In this document: positions 53,638 through 62,400 of the stretch, one piece after another | How positions within the stretch are numbered: the first letter of the stretch is position 1 | How the letters are laid out: each line of letters opens with the position of its first letter | From: Bradyrhizobium sp. CB82 | GTDB lineage: Bacteria; Pseudomonadota; Alphaproteobacteria; Rhizobiales; Xanthobacteraceae | Direction of reading: 5' to 3' | DNA length: 64,000 nt | Assembly (NCBI RefSeq): GCF_029714405.1 | Contig: NZ_CP121650.1 | Coordinates: 3,477,001-3,541,000 of the forward strand | Notes under the pieces: model-generated | The model's database searches: none | What the model was told of the DNA's origin: nothing | The model's input: the letters and a program-made list of their open reading frames with translations, nothing else | Translations under genes and position numbers: made by a program

Positions 53638-54459
53638 TCAGGCGACCCGTGCGATCAGTTCCATGGCGCCGGCCGGCGCGCGCACCTTGCCCTCGTGGAT
53701 GACATAGGCGAACACGTCGCGCGGCTCCTTCTTGGGCTTTGCATTGTCAACCTTCGGCAGGTCGTCCGGTTCACTGCCCGAGGCCCAGGCCTGAAACCGC
53801 TTGCCCCAGGCATCGAGATCCCTCGGCGGATAGCAGGTCTTCAACTCGTCACTGCCCTTCTGAAGCCGCGCATAGACGAAATCGCTGACGACGTCCGCGA
53901 TCGCCGGATATTTGCCGTGCTCGGCGAACACCACAGGCGTTTTGAACTCGCGCAGCAGCGCGACGAAGTCGGGCGTACAGAAGCTATCGTGCCGAACCTC
54001 GACGACATGGCGCAACGCGCGTCCATCGAGCTTGCGCGGCAACAGCTCGAGGAACTTGCCGAAATCGGCGCCGTCGAACTTCTTGGTCGGCGCGAATTGC
54101 CAGAGCACCGGGCCGAGCCGGTCGCGCAGCTCCAACACGCCGGAATCGTAGAACCGCTTGATGGAGTCGCCGGCCTCCGCCAGCACCCTCCGGTTGGTGG
54201 CAAAGCGCGGTCCCTTGACCGAGAAGACGAATCCATCGGGTACCTCGGACGCCCATTTGCGAAAGCTCTCCGGCTTCTGCGATCCGTAATAGGTGCCGTT
54301 GATTTCGATCGAGGTCAGCTTCGACGCGGCATAGGACAGCTCCTTCGCCTGCGCGAGCTTCTCCGGATAGAATACCCCGCGCCAGGGCTCGAAGGTCCAG
54401 CCGCCAATGCCGATGAAGATGTTGCCCGATTTTTGCGACGCGGGTTTTGCTTTGGCCAC
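53638..54459 (-). CDS. DUF72-domain protein (YecE-like)
   Basis: A 273-residue TIM-barrel-like protein of the DUF72 family: IFIGIGGWTFEPWRGVFYPE, LTSIEINGTYYGSQKPESFR, FVFSVKGPRFATNRR and LGPVLWQFAPTKKFD are the usual blocks, followed by HVVEVRHDSF. It forms a two-gene unit with the DUF488 gene. Function unknown. Confidence 0.88.
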   Translation of the reverse strand: MAKAKPASQKSGNIFIGIGGWTFEPWRGVFYPEKLAQAKELSYAASKLTSIEINGTYYGSQKPESFRKWASEVPDGFVFSVKGPRFATNRRVLAEAGDSIKRFYDSGVLELRDRLGPVLWQFAPTKKFDGADFGKFLELLPRKLDGRALRHVVEVRHDSFCTPDFVALLREFKTPVVFAEHGKYPAIADVVSDFVYARLQKGSDELKTCYPPRDLDAWGKRFQAWASGSEPDDLPKVDNAKPKKEPRDVFAYVIHEGKVRAPAGAMELIARVA

Positions 54460-54576
54460 GGAGGATCTCGCGCGGATGGGAGGAGGGCGTACATCCTAAT
54501 CAAACGAGATGTGAATGGCCAGCTGCGACGCCCCGTCTAAGCTCGCGATCGGGATCTGCGATAACAGGAGAACAAG

Positions 54577-54672
54577 ATGCGGATGCTGATCGCGCTGGCG
54601 CTGGTCATGGTGACGTCTGCTGCCATTGCCGATGACGACGACGCGGGAGGCGCGCACAAGCTGGCGATTTAG
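54577..54672 (+). CDS. Small secreted peptide, 31 aa, possibly truncated by an amber codon
   Basis: ATG 54577 has a perfect AGGAG seven bases upstream. The peptide is a signal sequence (MRMLIALALVMVTSAAIA) followed by DDDDAGGAHKLAI and a TAG. Reading through the TAG adds GRDDYWHCL before a TGA at 54702, which looks like normal coding sequence, so the TAG may be a recent CAG-to-TAG change. Either way the mature product is tiny. Confidence 0.5.
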   Translation: MRMLIALALVMVTSAAIADDDDAGGAHKLAI

Positions 54673-54877
54673 GGCCGCGACGACTATTGGCACTGCCTGT
54701 GACAGGCTTCGCGAAGCGCCGGCCTCCGACCGAGGCGAATAGCGAGTGGCGAATAGCGAATCGGGGAGGAGAAGCAATCGCCATTCGCCCCAGAATTAAC
54801 CGTCGGAACCCGCGGCCCTTCCGGCCGGCCGCGCTTCCGTGATATCAGAAGGGCTCATCGGAGCGGGAACGGGCAGG

Positions 54878-55081
54878 ATGACGTCTGAGTCGGTCGGAGG
54901 CATTTTTGGCGCGATCGTCGCGGCGATCGTGCTGGCGGTCGCCGTAGTGTTCGGGCCGATCGGCCAGTATGGCAAGCCGCCGAAACCGAAGGCTGCAGCC
55001 CAGCCTGCACCGGCTGCTACCCCGGCCCCTGCCGCAGCGGCCCCGCGGGGGCCGGTCATTCGGGAAGTGCCCAACCAATAA
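54878..55081 (+). CDS. Small single-span membrane protein, 67 aa
   Basis: A 67-residue frame from ATG 54878 with GGGCAGG upstream: MTSESVGGIF, a transmembrane stretch (GAIVAAIVLAVAVVFGPIGQ), then a Pro/Ala-rich periplasmic tail ending VIREVPNQ. Such proteins are common in Bradyrhizobium but not characterised. The following 240 bases (55082-55321) hold no gene. Confidence 0.6.
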   Translation: MTSESVGGIFGAIVAAIVLAVAVVFGPIGQYGKPPKPKAAAQPAPAATPAPAAAAPRGPVIREVPNQ

Positions 55082-55321
55082 GAGCCTCAGAAGGGATTTT
55101 GCGCCCTTGCGGACGGCCATGGCAGTTCCCATTTACCTTTTAACAGCGACGTTGCAGCTCACCCCTCCGGCGCTGAAACGACCTTAGAATAGCTCGGCTG
55201 CGCCGGATGTACGCGAGCCCGTTATTCTGGGGTCGTTGGCATTTTTGGACCCCTTTTCGGCGCTCTCCCCTCAAAACCTCGGCTTGGCATCGCAGGATGC
55301 GGCGGATATACGCTCCCCGTC

Positions 55322-56467
55322 ATGAATGAAGCGATCAGACCGGGCCCCGAAAGCCCACAGCAAGCTCCGCAGCCCGGTCAACGGTCGCCGGAATTGTCCG
55401 TCGTCGTCCCGACCTTCAACGAGCGTGACAACGTCACGGTCCTGTACGGGCGGCTAAAGGCGACCCTGGACGGCATCGCCTGGGAGGTCGTGTTCGTCGA
55501 CGACAATTCGCCCGACGGTACCTGGGACGTGGTGCGGGCGCTCGCCAGGCATGACAGCCGGGTGCGCTGCATCCGCCGCATCGGCCGCCGCGGCCTGTCG
55601 GGCGCCTGCATCGAAGGCATCCTGGCCTCCAGCGCGCCCTATGCGGCCGTGATCGACGCCGATCTTCAGCATGACGAGACGCAATTGCCGAAGATGCTCT
55701 CGCTGCTCGCGAGCGGGCAGGCCGAGCTCGTCGTCGGCAGCCGCTATATCGAGGGCTACAAGAGCGAAGGCTTCAACAAGCAGCGCGCCGGCGCCAGCGC
55801 GCTTGCGACCGAAGTCGCCAAGCAGGTGCTGCAGGTCGAGATCGCCGACCCCATGAGCGGCTTCTTCATGATGCGCACCGACCGCTTCGAGCAGCTGGCG
55901 CCAAAACTCTCGGTGCATGGCTTCAAGATCCTGCTCGACGTCGTCGCGTCCGCGCGCGGCACGCTGCGCACGATCGAAATTCCCTACACCTTCGGCGCGC
56001 GCCAGCATGGCGAGAGCAAGCTCGATTCCATGGTCGCGTTGGACTTCTTAGGCCTGGTGCTGGCGAAGCTGACCAACGACGCGGTGTCGCTGCGTTTCCT
56101 CCTGTTCGCGATGGTCGGCGGCATCGGCCTCGTCGTGCATCTCGCGACGCTGTTCATCGCCCTCGAGATCTTCAAGGCTCCGTTCGCGGAGGCGCAGGCC
56201 TCAGGCGCGCTCGTCGCCATGACCAGCAACTTCATCCTCAACAACTTCCTCACCTATCGCGACCAGCGGTTGAAGGGCTTTGCGATTCTGCGCGGCCTGA
56301 TCGCCTTCTACATCGTCTGTAGCGTCGGCCTGTTCGCCAATGTCGGCGTCGCCTTCTCGGTCTACGACCAGGAGCCGATCTGGTGGCTTGCCGGCATGGC
56401 CGGCGCGCTGATGGGCGTCGTGTGGAACTACGCGATGTCCGGACTGTTCGTCTGGCGCAAGAAATAG
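55322..56467 (+). CDS. Polyprenyl-phosphate glycosyltransferase with GtrA domain
   Basis: A 381-residue protein. Residues 20-240 are a family 2 glycosyltransferase like dolichol-phosphate mannose synthase: SVVVPTFNERDNV, VVFVDDNSPDGTWDVV, AAVIDADLQHDETQLPKM and FKILLDVVAS. Residues 255-380 are a four-helix GtrA domain. It should load a sugar on undecaprenyl phosphate and help flip it across the inner membrane. The next gene is a lipid-linked-sugar-using transferase, six bases on. Confidence 0.9.
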   Translation: MNEAIRPGPESPQQAPQPGQRSPELSVVVPTFNERDNVTVLYGRLKATLDGIAWEVVFVDDNSPDGTWDVVRALARHDSRVRCIRRIGRRGLSGACIEGILASSAPYAAVIDADLQHDETQLPKMLSLLASGQAELVVGSRYIEGYKSEGFNKQRAGASALATEVAKQVLQVEIADPMSGFFMMRTDRFEQLAPKLSVHGFKILLDVVASARGTLRTIEIPYTFGARQHGESKLDSMVALDFLGLVLAKLTNDAVSLRFLLFAMVGGIGLVVHLATLFIALEIFKAPFAEAQASGALVAMTSNFILNNFLTYRDQRLKGFAILRGLIAFYIVCSVGLFANVGVAFSVYDQEPIWWLAGMAGALMGVVWNYAMSGLFVWRKK

Positions 56468-56473
56468 CGCATC

Positions 56474-57976
56474 ATGGGCGGGGCCGACGCGCGCATCGTC
56501 CGTAATGCCACGCTGATCATCATTGCAATGGTCGTGCTGCGGCTGGTCGCCGCCGCTTTCACGCCGATCACGTTCGACGAAGCCTATTACTGGATGTGGT
56601 CGAAGAGCCTTGCGGGCGGCTATTACGACCACCCGCCGATGGTCGCCTACGTCATCCGCGCCGGCACGATTATCGCGGGCGATACCGAGCTCGGCGTGCG
56701 GCTGGTCTCGATCCTGCTCGCACTGCCCATGAGCTATGCGGTGTATCGCGCCGCCGCGATCCTCTTCGGCGGCGCGCGCGTTGCCGCAACCAGCGCGATC
56801 CTGCTCAACGCGACGCTGATGGCCGCGGTCGGAACGCTGATCGTCACGCCAGATGCGCCGCTGCTGGTCGCCTCCAGCTTCGTGCTGTTTTTCCTCGCCA
56901 AGGTGCTGGAGACCGGCCGCGGCGTGTGGTGGCTTGCGGTGGGCGCTGCGGTCGGCGCTGCGCTGCTGTCGAAATACACCGCGCTGTTCTTCGGCGTCGC
57001 GATCCTGATCTGGCTCGCCGCGGTGCCGAAGCTGCGGCGCTGGTTCATCTCGCCCTGGCCCTATCTCGGCGGCATCGTGGCGTTTGCGATCTTCTCGCCC
57101 GTGGTGCTCTGGAATGCCGACCATCAATGGGTGTCGTTCCTCAAGCAGTTCGGTCGCGCGCGGATCGAGGATTTCCGTCCCGTCTTCATCGCCGAGCTCA
57201 TCCCGACGCAGTTTGCATTCGCAACTCCGCTCGTCTTCATCCTCGGTGCGATGGGTCTTCATGTGCTGACATGGCGTAGGATCGGCGCGTCGGCCTCGCG
57301 CATCCTGGTCGAGGCGATGTTCTGGACCATCGTCGTCTATTTTGTCTGGCATTCGCTGCACGCCCGCGTCGAGGCCAACTGGTTCGCGCCGGTCTATCCC
57401 GCCTTCGCGGTCGCGGCTGCGGTCGCCGCCCACATCGCGCAATGGAAGCCGCGACAGCAGGAACTTGTCGCATTCTGCCTCAAATGGGCAGCGCCCGCCG
57501 GCATCGTGATGTTTGCGGCCCTCATCGTGCAGGCCAATACCGGCTGGCTGTCCGGCTATCGCCGCGACGCCACCGTGCGCAGCGTCGGCGTCGGCTGGCG
57601 CCCGCTCGCAGCCGAGATCGAGGCGGTGCGCGTGAAGACCGGCGCGACCTGCATCCTGGCGCCGGACTACGGCACCACGGCCTGGCTCGCCTTCTATTTG
57701 CCGCGCGGCACGTGCGTGGTCCAGCGGGACCAGCGCATCCGGTGGGTCAATATGGGCGAGCCCGATCCAAAGCTGCTCGCCGGCAAGCTGCTCTATGTCG
57801 ACGAGCTGCGTCCCGACGGTCATCCCTTCCTCAACGAGAACTTCACGCAGGTGACGCGCGTAGCGGAATTGCAGCGCAAGCGGGGGCCGCTCGTCGTCGA
57901 GACCTACGGGATCGATTTGCTGGAGGGCACCAAAGGCGAGGTTCTCGACCGTTCGCCGCCGCCGGAAGTCCGGTAA
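56474..57976 (+). CDS. ArnT/PMT-like membrane glycosyltransferase (GT39/83)
   Basis: A 500-residue membrane protein with about eleven helices and the family's first periplasmic loop motif FDEAYYWMWSKSLAGGYYDH, followed by PPMVAY. The Asp-Glu pair is the catalytic feature of GT-C enzymes that use a polyprenyl-phosphate sugar. Together with the upstream gene it should add a sugar to a lipid (for example lipid A or a hopanoid) or protein in the periplasm. Confidence 0.88.
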   Translation: MGGADARIVRNATLIIIAMVVLRLVAAAFTPITFDEAYYWMWSKSLAGGYYDHPPMVAYVIRAGTIIAGDTELGVRLVSILLALPMSYAVYRAAAILFGGARVAATSAILLNATLMAAVGTLIVTPDAPLLVASSFVLFFLAKVLETGRGVWWLAVGAAVGAALLSKYTALFFGVAILIWLAAVPKLRRWFISPWPYLGGIVAFAIFSPVVLWNADHQWVSFLKQFGRARIEDFRPVFIAELIPTQFAFATPLVFILGAMGLHVLTWRRIGASASRILVEAMFWTIVVYFVWHSLHARVEANWFAPVYPAFAVAAAVAAHIAQWKPRQQELVAFCLKWAAPAGIVMFAALIVQANTGWLSGYRRDATVRSVGVGWRPLAAEIEAVRVKTGATCILAPDYGTTAWLAFYLPRGTCVVQRDQRIRWVNMGEPDPKLLAGKLLYVDELRPDGHPFLNENFTQVTRVAELQRKRGPLVVETYGIDLLEGTKGEVLDRSPPPEVR

Positions 57977-57990
57977 GAGGTTTCGAGCAT

Positions 57991-59880
57991 TCAGCCGGCG
58001 ACGTCGGCCTCAGCCGCGGCCTGTCCCGGCTGCCGCTCTTCGTGCCAGAACCAGACGGTGACCGCTCCGGAGCGGCCGCGAACCGGTGTCTGCAACGGTC
58101 CCGTCAGAATGCCGTGGGGACCACCGCGGAAGTCGGCCGTGTCAAGCAGGGTATCGCTGAACGCGAGCTGCGCATCGTGCTGGGCGGCGACCTCCATCAA
58201 CCGGTTCGCCACGTTGACGGTGTCGCCGGTCGCGGTGATGTGCTGGTGGCTTCCGCCGAGACGCGAGGCGACGATCGGACCGAAATGCGCGCCGATCTTG
58301 AAGCCGAGCTGATCCCTGGACGGTGCTGGCAGCGATGCCATCCAGCTTTCCACAACGCGGTGCAGGTCGACCGAGCATTTGACGGCCCGGGCCGCGTCGT
58401 CAGGCGCTGCGCGCGGCAGGCCGAACAGGATCATCGCGCCGTCGCCGAGAAATCCGGTGATCATTCCACCGCACGAGACAGCCGTCTTGTCGACCAGCGC
58501 ATGAAACGCCTTCAACAGGTCGCGAAGCGTGTCCGGATCGAGCCGTTCGCTGAGCGCCGTGAAGCCGGAGAGGTCGATGAAGACGACGGCGGCATTCTGG
58601 CGGACCGGTTCCGCCAGGAAATCGGGATCGCGCGCCAGCCACTCCTGCACGGCGGGCGCCTGGAATTGCGCCAGCGATCTGCTCCTTGCGGTCAGGTACT
58701 GCGTTCTGCGACCTCCCGCGCACAATTGCACGCCGGCAAAGACCGCAACTGGCGGCACTGCGGCCGCGAGCGTGGTTGCGGCGTTGAGCCAGATGCCGTG
58801 CGTGAACGCCAGCAGGTTGAGCGCGGCCCAGGCCATCACCACCACGGCCGCCACAGTGAGGCCGATCGCGCTCCGCCGCCACGCCAGAAGGCCTACCAGG
58901 ACCATTGGCAGCAGGGTCGCGGCGAATGCGTCGGCGATGTGAACCTTGCGGTCGCGCACGATGCCGTCGCCGGCAACGAGATGCGTGATCGCGGTCGAGA
59001 CGACCTCGACGCCGGGCATCAGGCTATCGAACGGCGTCGGGAAGAAATCGCCGCCGCCGGCGACCGAGGCGCCGATCACGACGATCCGGTTCTCGATAGT
59101 CCCGCGATCGAGCGTGCCGTCGAAAACGTTCTGCGCGCTCAACGTGCGGATCGTGCGGCGCGGGCCGTAATAGGTGATCGGTAGCGAAAAGTCGGTGTCG
59201 GTCGGGACTGTACGATCGCCGAGCATGAGGTGATCGGGTGCAATCGTCAGCGGTTGGTCGAGCGCGCGGCTCGCCACCCGGAGCGGAAACGACAGCTCGA
59301 CCCTGTCGCCCGTCCGGAACAACATCGGGATCGAGAGCGGGGAGCCGGACTGCCCCGTCGCAACGTTGACGATGCCGACCTCGGCATGATCGGCGAAGGC
59401 CGGCAGCGGCAGCAGGAAACGCTCGGCCTGGGGCAGGGCGGCAAGTGGCCCTTCGCTGCTCGTCGCCACGGTATCGCTGGCGGTTGGAAAGATCGCCGCG
59501 GCGGCAAGGACCGTTGGGCCGGCAGCGAGTGAACGCGCCAGCATGGCATCGCCGAGTCCGGCGCCACGATCGACCAGCAGGAGGTCGACGGCGATCACCT
59601 TCGGATTGAACTGCGCGACGGCATCGACGACGCGCGCCAGGTCGGCGCGGGGAAGCGGATAGCGGCCGCCGCGCTTCACGACGGCGTCGTCGATCGCAAT
59701 GATGGTCACGAGATCTGGCGCTGGCCGCACGCCGCGCACCAGCGTTCGCAAGTCCGTCAACGTCGCCTCGAGACGATCGAGAAACCGCAGATGGCCGTTC
59801 GCGTGAGCGATGTAAATGGCGGCGCCCCACAGCGCGGTGAGGATCAGCGCAATCAGGATCTGAACGCGTCGGCCACTCAT
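57991..59880 (-). CDS. CHASE2-domain adenylate/guanylate cyclase
   Basis: A 629-residue membrane protein: one N-terminal helix, a periplasmic CHASE2 sensor (about residues 30-320, DLRTLVRGVRPAPDLVTIIA, RADLARVVDAVAQFNPKVIA), two to three helices and a class III cyclase (VVFIDLSGFTALSERLDP, GMITGFLGDGAMILFGLP, ITATGDTVNVANRLME). ATG 59880 gives MSGRRVQ. It is followed upstream on the same strand by a FecR-domain gene, a common pairing in rhizobia in which FecR may act as a periplasmic input partner. Confidence 0.9.
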   Translation of the reverse strand: MSGRRVQILIALILTALWGAAIYIAHANGHLRFLDRLEATLTDLRTLVRGVRPAPDLVTIIAIDDAVVKRGGRYPLPRADLARVVDAVAQFNPKVIAVDLLLVDRGAGLGDAMLARSLAAGPTVLAAAAIFPTASDTVATSSEGPLAALPQAERFLLPLPAFADHAEVGIVNVATGQSGSPLSIPMLFRTGDRVELSFPLRVASRALDQPLTIAPDHLMLGDRTVPTDTDFSLPITYYGPRRTIRTLSAQNVFDGTLDRGTIENRIVVIGASVAGGGDFFPTPFDSLMPGVEVVSTAITHLVAGDGIVRDRKVHIADAFAATLLPMVLVGLLAWRRSAIGLTVAAVVVMAWAALNLLAFTHGIWLNAATTLAAAVPPVAVFAGVQLCAGGRRTQYLTARSRSLAQFQAPAVQEWLARDPDFLAEPVRQNAAVVFIDLSGFTALSERLDPDTLRDLLKAFHALVDKTAVSCGGMITGFLGDGAMILFGLPRAAPDDAARAVKCSVDLHRVVESWMASLPAPSRDQLGFKIGAHFGPIVASRLGGSHQHITATGDTVNVANRLMEVAAQHDAQLAFSDTLLDTADFRGGPHGILTGPLQTPVRGRSGAVTVWFWHEERQPGQAAAEADVAG

Positions 59881-59904
59881 ACCCGTCGTTCTGCTGTCAT
59901 CACC

Positions 59905-59949
59905 TATAGTCCGAGTCTCTATTGTCCGAGTCTCTATTGTCCGAGTCTT
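59905..59949 (-). repeat. Three-copy 15-base repeat that repeats a stop codon
   Basis: Read on the minus strand the unit AGACTCGGACAATAG occurs three times in a row (last copy with CTATAG). Each copy encodes RLGQ or RLGL followed by TAG in the FecR frame, so the gene's own C-terminus and stop have been duplicated twice in frame. Confidence 0.85.
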
Positions 59950-60461
59950 GCCATCAAGGCGTCGATGCGCGGCTGGCCCCAGCGCTTGACCTCCGCCATG
60001 CCGGTCGCCTCGACGTCCACGCCTTCGCCCGGTCCGAGCACGACGGCCTGTCCGCGGGCCCTGCGGCTGACGCCGACGCGTCCGTCGGCGACGAACACGG
60101 ACGTCTTGCTGCCGTCGGCGGCATCGACTGCCCATCTCGTGCCACGTACCGCGGCGATCGCCTGCGGCGTCAGCACCTTGAAGGGATTGCCGCCGGGCTT
60201 CTTGGGAACCTCGACCAGCAGCGCCTTGCTGCTCAACTCGACCGAGTCGATATGTCCGTCGCGGTTGGCGTCCTTAAGTTCAAATCTGGCGCCATTTTCC
60301 GCAACAATCGTGATGCCGTTGTCGCAGCGCCAAGTCTGCGTATTAGCGGCCTGCGTTCCGGCGGCTGACGGCGATGACGTGCAACCCGTGCTGGCTGGCT
60401 GAGCGAGAGCCTGTCCGATCAACAAGAGAGCCCAAAATCCGGCGTGCGCGACCCTTCTCAT
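59934..60461 (-). CDS. FecR-domain periplasmic protein
   Basis: A 175-residue secreted protein: signal peptide MRRVAHAGFWALLLIGQALA, two Cys (TGCTSS; WRCDNG), an EF-hand-like DANRDGHIDSVEL and a FecR domain (TPQAIAAVRGTRWAVDAADG, TSVFVADGRVGVSRR, VVLGPGEGVDV). It starts upstream of the CHASE2 cyclase on the same strand and probably works with it in the periplasm. The C-terminus ends in the repeat at 59905. Confidence 0.85.
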   Translation of the reverse strand: MRRVAHAGFWALLLIGQALAQPASTGCTSSPSAAGTQAANTQTWRCDNGITIVAENGARFELKDANRDGHIDSVELSSKALLVEVPKKPGGNPFKVLTPQAIAAVRGTRWAVDAADGSKTSVFVADGRVGVSRRARGQAVVLGPGEGVDVEATGMAEVKRWGQPRIDALMARLGQ

Positions 60462-60606
60462 GCCAGCCTCCATTGGCGTGCTCGGCACATTTCAAGGCGA
60501 TGTTGATACGGGACCGTATCATGCGCGGAGGCTGCCGAAAAGTGCCGAGGTGGGACCTATTTTGCCGCGGGGCTCTTTGCCAGACGAGGGCGTGATCGAC
60601 TCTCGG

Positions 60607-60795
60607 TCAGCGCGCCGTGTCGCGTGTCATTCGTCGCGCAATGTGATCGATGTGTGCCAGCGCATCGCGTGTCGCATCGGAGGAGTCCGCCAGCCTCGCG
60701 CAACGCTTGGTCGTTATGATCGAGGCTGCGTTGAAGATCACGAAAAGGCCTTGGTTGGATGCGTCATGAGACTCGCTGAATCGGTCGAGAATCAT
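60607..60795 (-). CDS. Hypothetical protein, 62 aa
   Basis: A 62-residue frame from ATG 60795 (MILDRFSESHDASNQGLFVI, later TTKRCARLADSSDATRDALA). It looks like a folded helical peptide but its ribosome site is weak (AAGG). It lies between the FecR and DUF2778 genes, in a stretch (60462-61012) with no other gene. No family recognised. Confidence 0.42.
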   Translation of the reverse strand: MILDRFSESHDASNQGLFVIFNAASIITTKRCARLADSSDATRDALAHIDHIARRMTRDTAR

Positions 60796-61012
60796 GGTTA
60801 ACAACCTTGGTTAAGTCCGTATCTTTACGTGCTTTTTTCTCGAAATGGGACAGCGCTAACGAGATGCCCTACATCCGCCCGAACTTAATCCGCATTTAAC
60901 TAAAAGTCGCCTTAATGACGCTCCGACCCTCTGCGAGATGCAGCTCTCGGACCGTGACCAGCAGCGGCACTTCGAAGGGGGACTGAGTGACACCGTCCTG
61001 GACGCAAGGCGA

Positions 61013-62176
61013 ATGAGTACGAGTATCGCTGCGCAAAGTAACGCGGCACGGAAGTCCAAGAAATCTTCTCGGAAGTCTTCCCGGAAACTGACCACCCAGA
61101 CCATCGTCGGCGCCGCCGCGATCGGCTGCCTCGTGCTGGGCGCCGGCTGGACCGTCCAAAACTACATTTTCGGCGCGAGCGTCTATCCGACCGTGGGCAC
61201 CGCCGGCTACGACGAGCCCGTGATCAAGCGCGCACCGAAGGTTGCGCTGCGCGAGGCCGGCGCGGCGGTGAAGGAAGTCTTCGCGATGCTGCCCGATCGC
61301 GGGCAGGTGGTCACGCCGATGACCCGCGAAATGTTCAACGAGCGTTTTGCCGCCGCAGCCCCCCAGAGCGTGGAGTCCAACGCGGCGAGCGCCGCGCCCC
61401 AGGTTCCCGCAACGAAGGTGGCGGACGCCAAGGACACTGCGAAGCCCGCCGCGCCCGTGAAGGTTGCGGAAGCGCCGAAGGCGCAGGGCCCCGCCAAGAT
61501 CGCAGACGCCGCGAAGGCCAAGCGCGGCGCAGATGCGCCGGTGCAGGTTGCCTCGGCCGAGCCGGCCGAGGCCGCGCGCGTGCCAGAAGCGAAGCCCACG
61601 AAGTCTTTCGCGGATCGCGCGAAGGCGGCGGTGATGGCGATCGCCTCGCCGCGGCAGTCGATGGTCGAGAAGCTCTGGGGCAAGCGCGAGCCGTCAGGCG
61701 GCCTGCTGGCTTACGCTTCAGCCGATGCCAGCGTGACCGCGAGCATCGCGCCGAAGGAGCAGAACCCGATGCTCGGCGGTTCGCCGCCCTATGACCGCGA
61801 CACCGCGGTCTACGACATCACCGCGAAGACGGTGTATCTGCCCGACGGCACCAAGCTCGAGGCGCATTCCGGCCTCGGCTCCAATCTCGACGACCCGCGC
61901 TCATCGCGCGTCCGCATGCGCGGCGTGACGCCGCCGCACATCTACACGCTCAAGCCGCGCGAGGCGCTGTTCCACGGCGTGCCGGCGCTGCGGCTGACGC
62001 CGATCGGCGGCGAGAACGCGATCTACGGCCGCGACGGCCTGCTGGCGCACACCTTCATGCTCGGGCCGAACGGCGATTCCAACGGCTGCGTGTCGTTCCG
62101 CGACTACTCCGCCTTCCTCGACGCCTACCGCAACAAAGGCATCCGCAAGCTCGCCGTGCTCGCGCGGGTCGAGTGA
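61013..62176 (+). CDS. DUF2778 (Tlde1-type) murein-modifying protein
   Basis: A 387-residue protein: a Lys/Ser-rich N-terminus, one transmembrane helix (TIVGAAAIGCLVLGAGWTV), a long Ala/Pro/Lys-rich linker (about residues 100-230) and a C-terminal DUF2778 domain with KLEAHSGLGSNLDDP and HTFMLGPNGDSNGCVSFRDY. The His and Cys are the catalytic pair of the Tlde1 L,D-transpeptidase-like domain, which acts on peptidoglycan. In rhizobia it is chromosomal and solitary, so a cell-wall role is more likely than a toxin role. Confidence 0.87.
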   Translation: MSTSIAAQSNAARKSKKSSRKSSRKLTTQTIVGAAAIGCLVLGAGWTVQNYIFGASVYPTVGTAGYDEPVIKRAPKVALREAGAAVKEVFAMLPDRGQVVTPMTREMFNERFAAAAPQSVESNAASAAPQVPATKVADAKDTAKPAAPVKVAEAPKAQGPAKIADAAKAKRGADAPVQVASAEPAEAARVPEAKPTKSFADRAKAAVMAIASPRQSMVEKLWGKREPSGGLLAYASADASVTASIAPKEQNPMLGGSPPYDRDTAVYDITAKTVYLPDGTKLEAHSGLGSNLDDPRSSRVRMRGVTPPHIYTLKPREALFHGVPALRLTPIGGENAIYGRDGLLAHTFMLGPNGDSNGCVSFRDYSAFLDAYRNKGIRKLAVLARVE

Positions 62177-62180
62177 GTCC

Positions 62181-62400
62181 CTAAGCCGCCACCGTTTTGC
62201 GAAGCGCCATTTCGGTCGCGATCGCGTCCCGCACGGCGGGCCGCGCCTGCATGCGGGTCAGATAGCTGACCAGCGGCGGCCATTGCGCAATGTCGACGCC
62301 TGCGGGACGGAGCAGCAGCAAGGCCCAGGTGAGATGCGCATCCGCAACCGTGAAGCGGTCGCCGACGAGGAATTCGCGGTCGGCGAGATGCGCGGCAGGC
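62181..62400 (-). pseudogene. Glutathione S-transferase, C-terminal fragment
   Basis: On the minus strand the last 70 codons of a GST are readable: LADREFLVGDRFTVADAHLT and WALLLLRPAGVDIAQWP, ending ATEMALRKTVAA. Upstream of about 62400 the frame turns into antisense of a LysR gene, so the N-terminal thioredoxin-like domain is lost. No start codon is plausible. Confidence 0.7.

Noticed and set aside
56201..57823. A 540-codon minus-strand frame opposite the GT39 gene
   Set aside because: Composition is that of an antisense shadow (many His, Arg, Asp) while the plus strand encodes a recognisable GT-C transferase.
61013..62176. Type VI secretion effector, as Tlde1 is in Salmonella
   Set aside because: No immunity gene or secretion genes nearby, a transmembrane anchor is present, and such DUF2778 proteins are solitary chromosomal genes in rhizobia.
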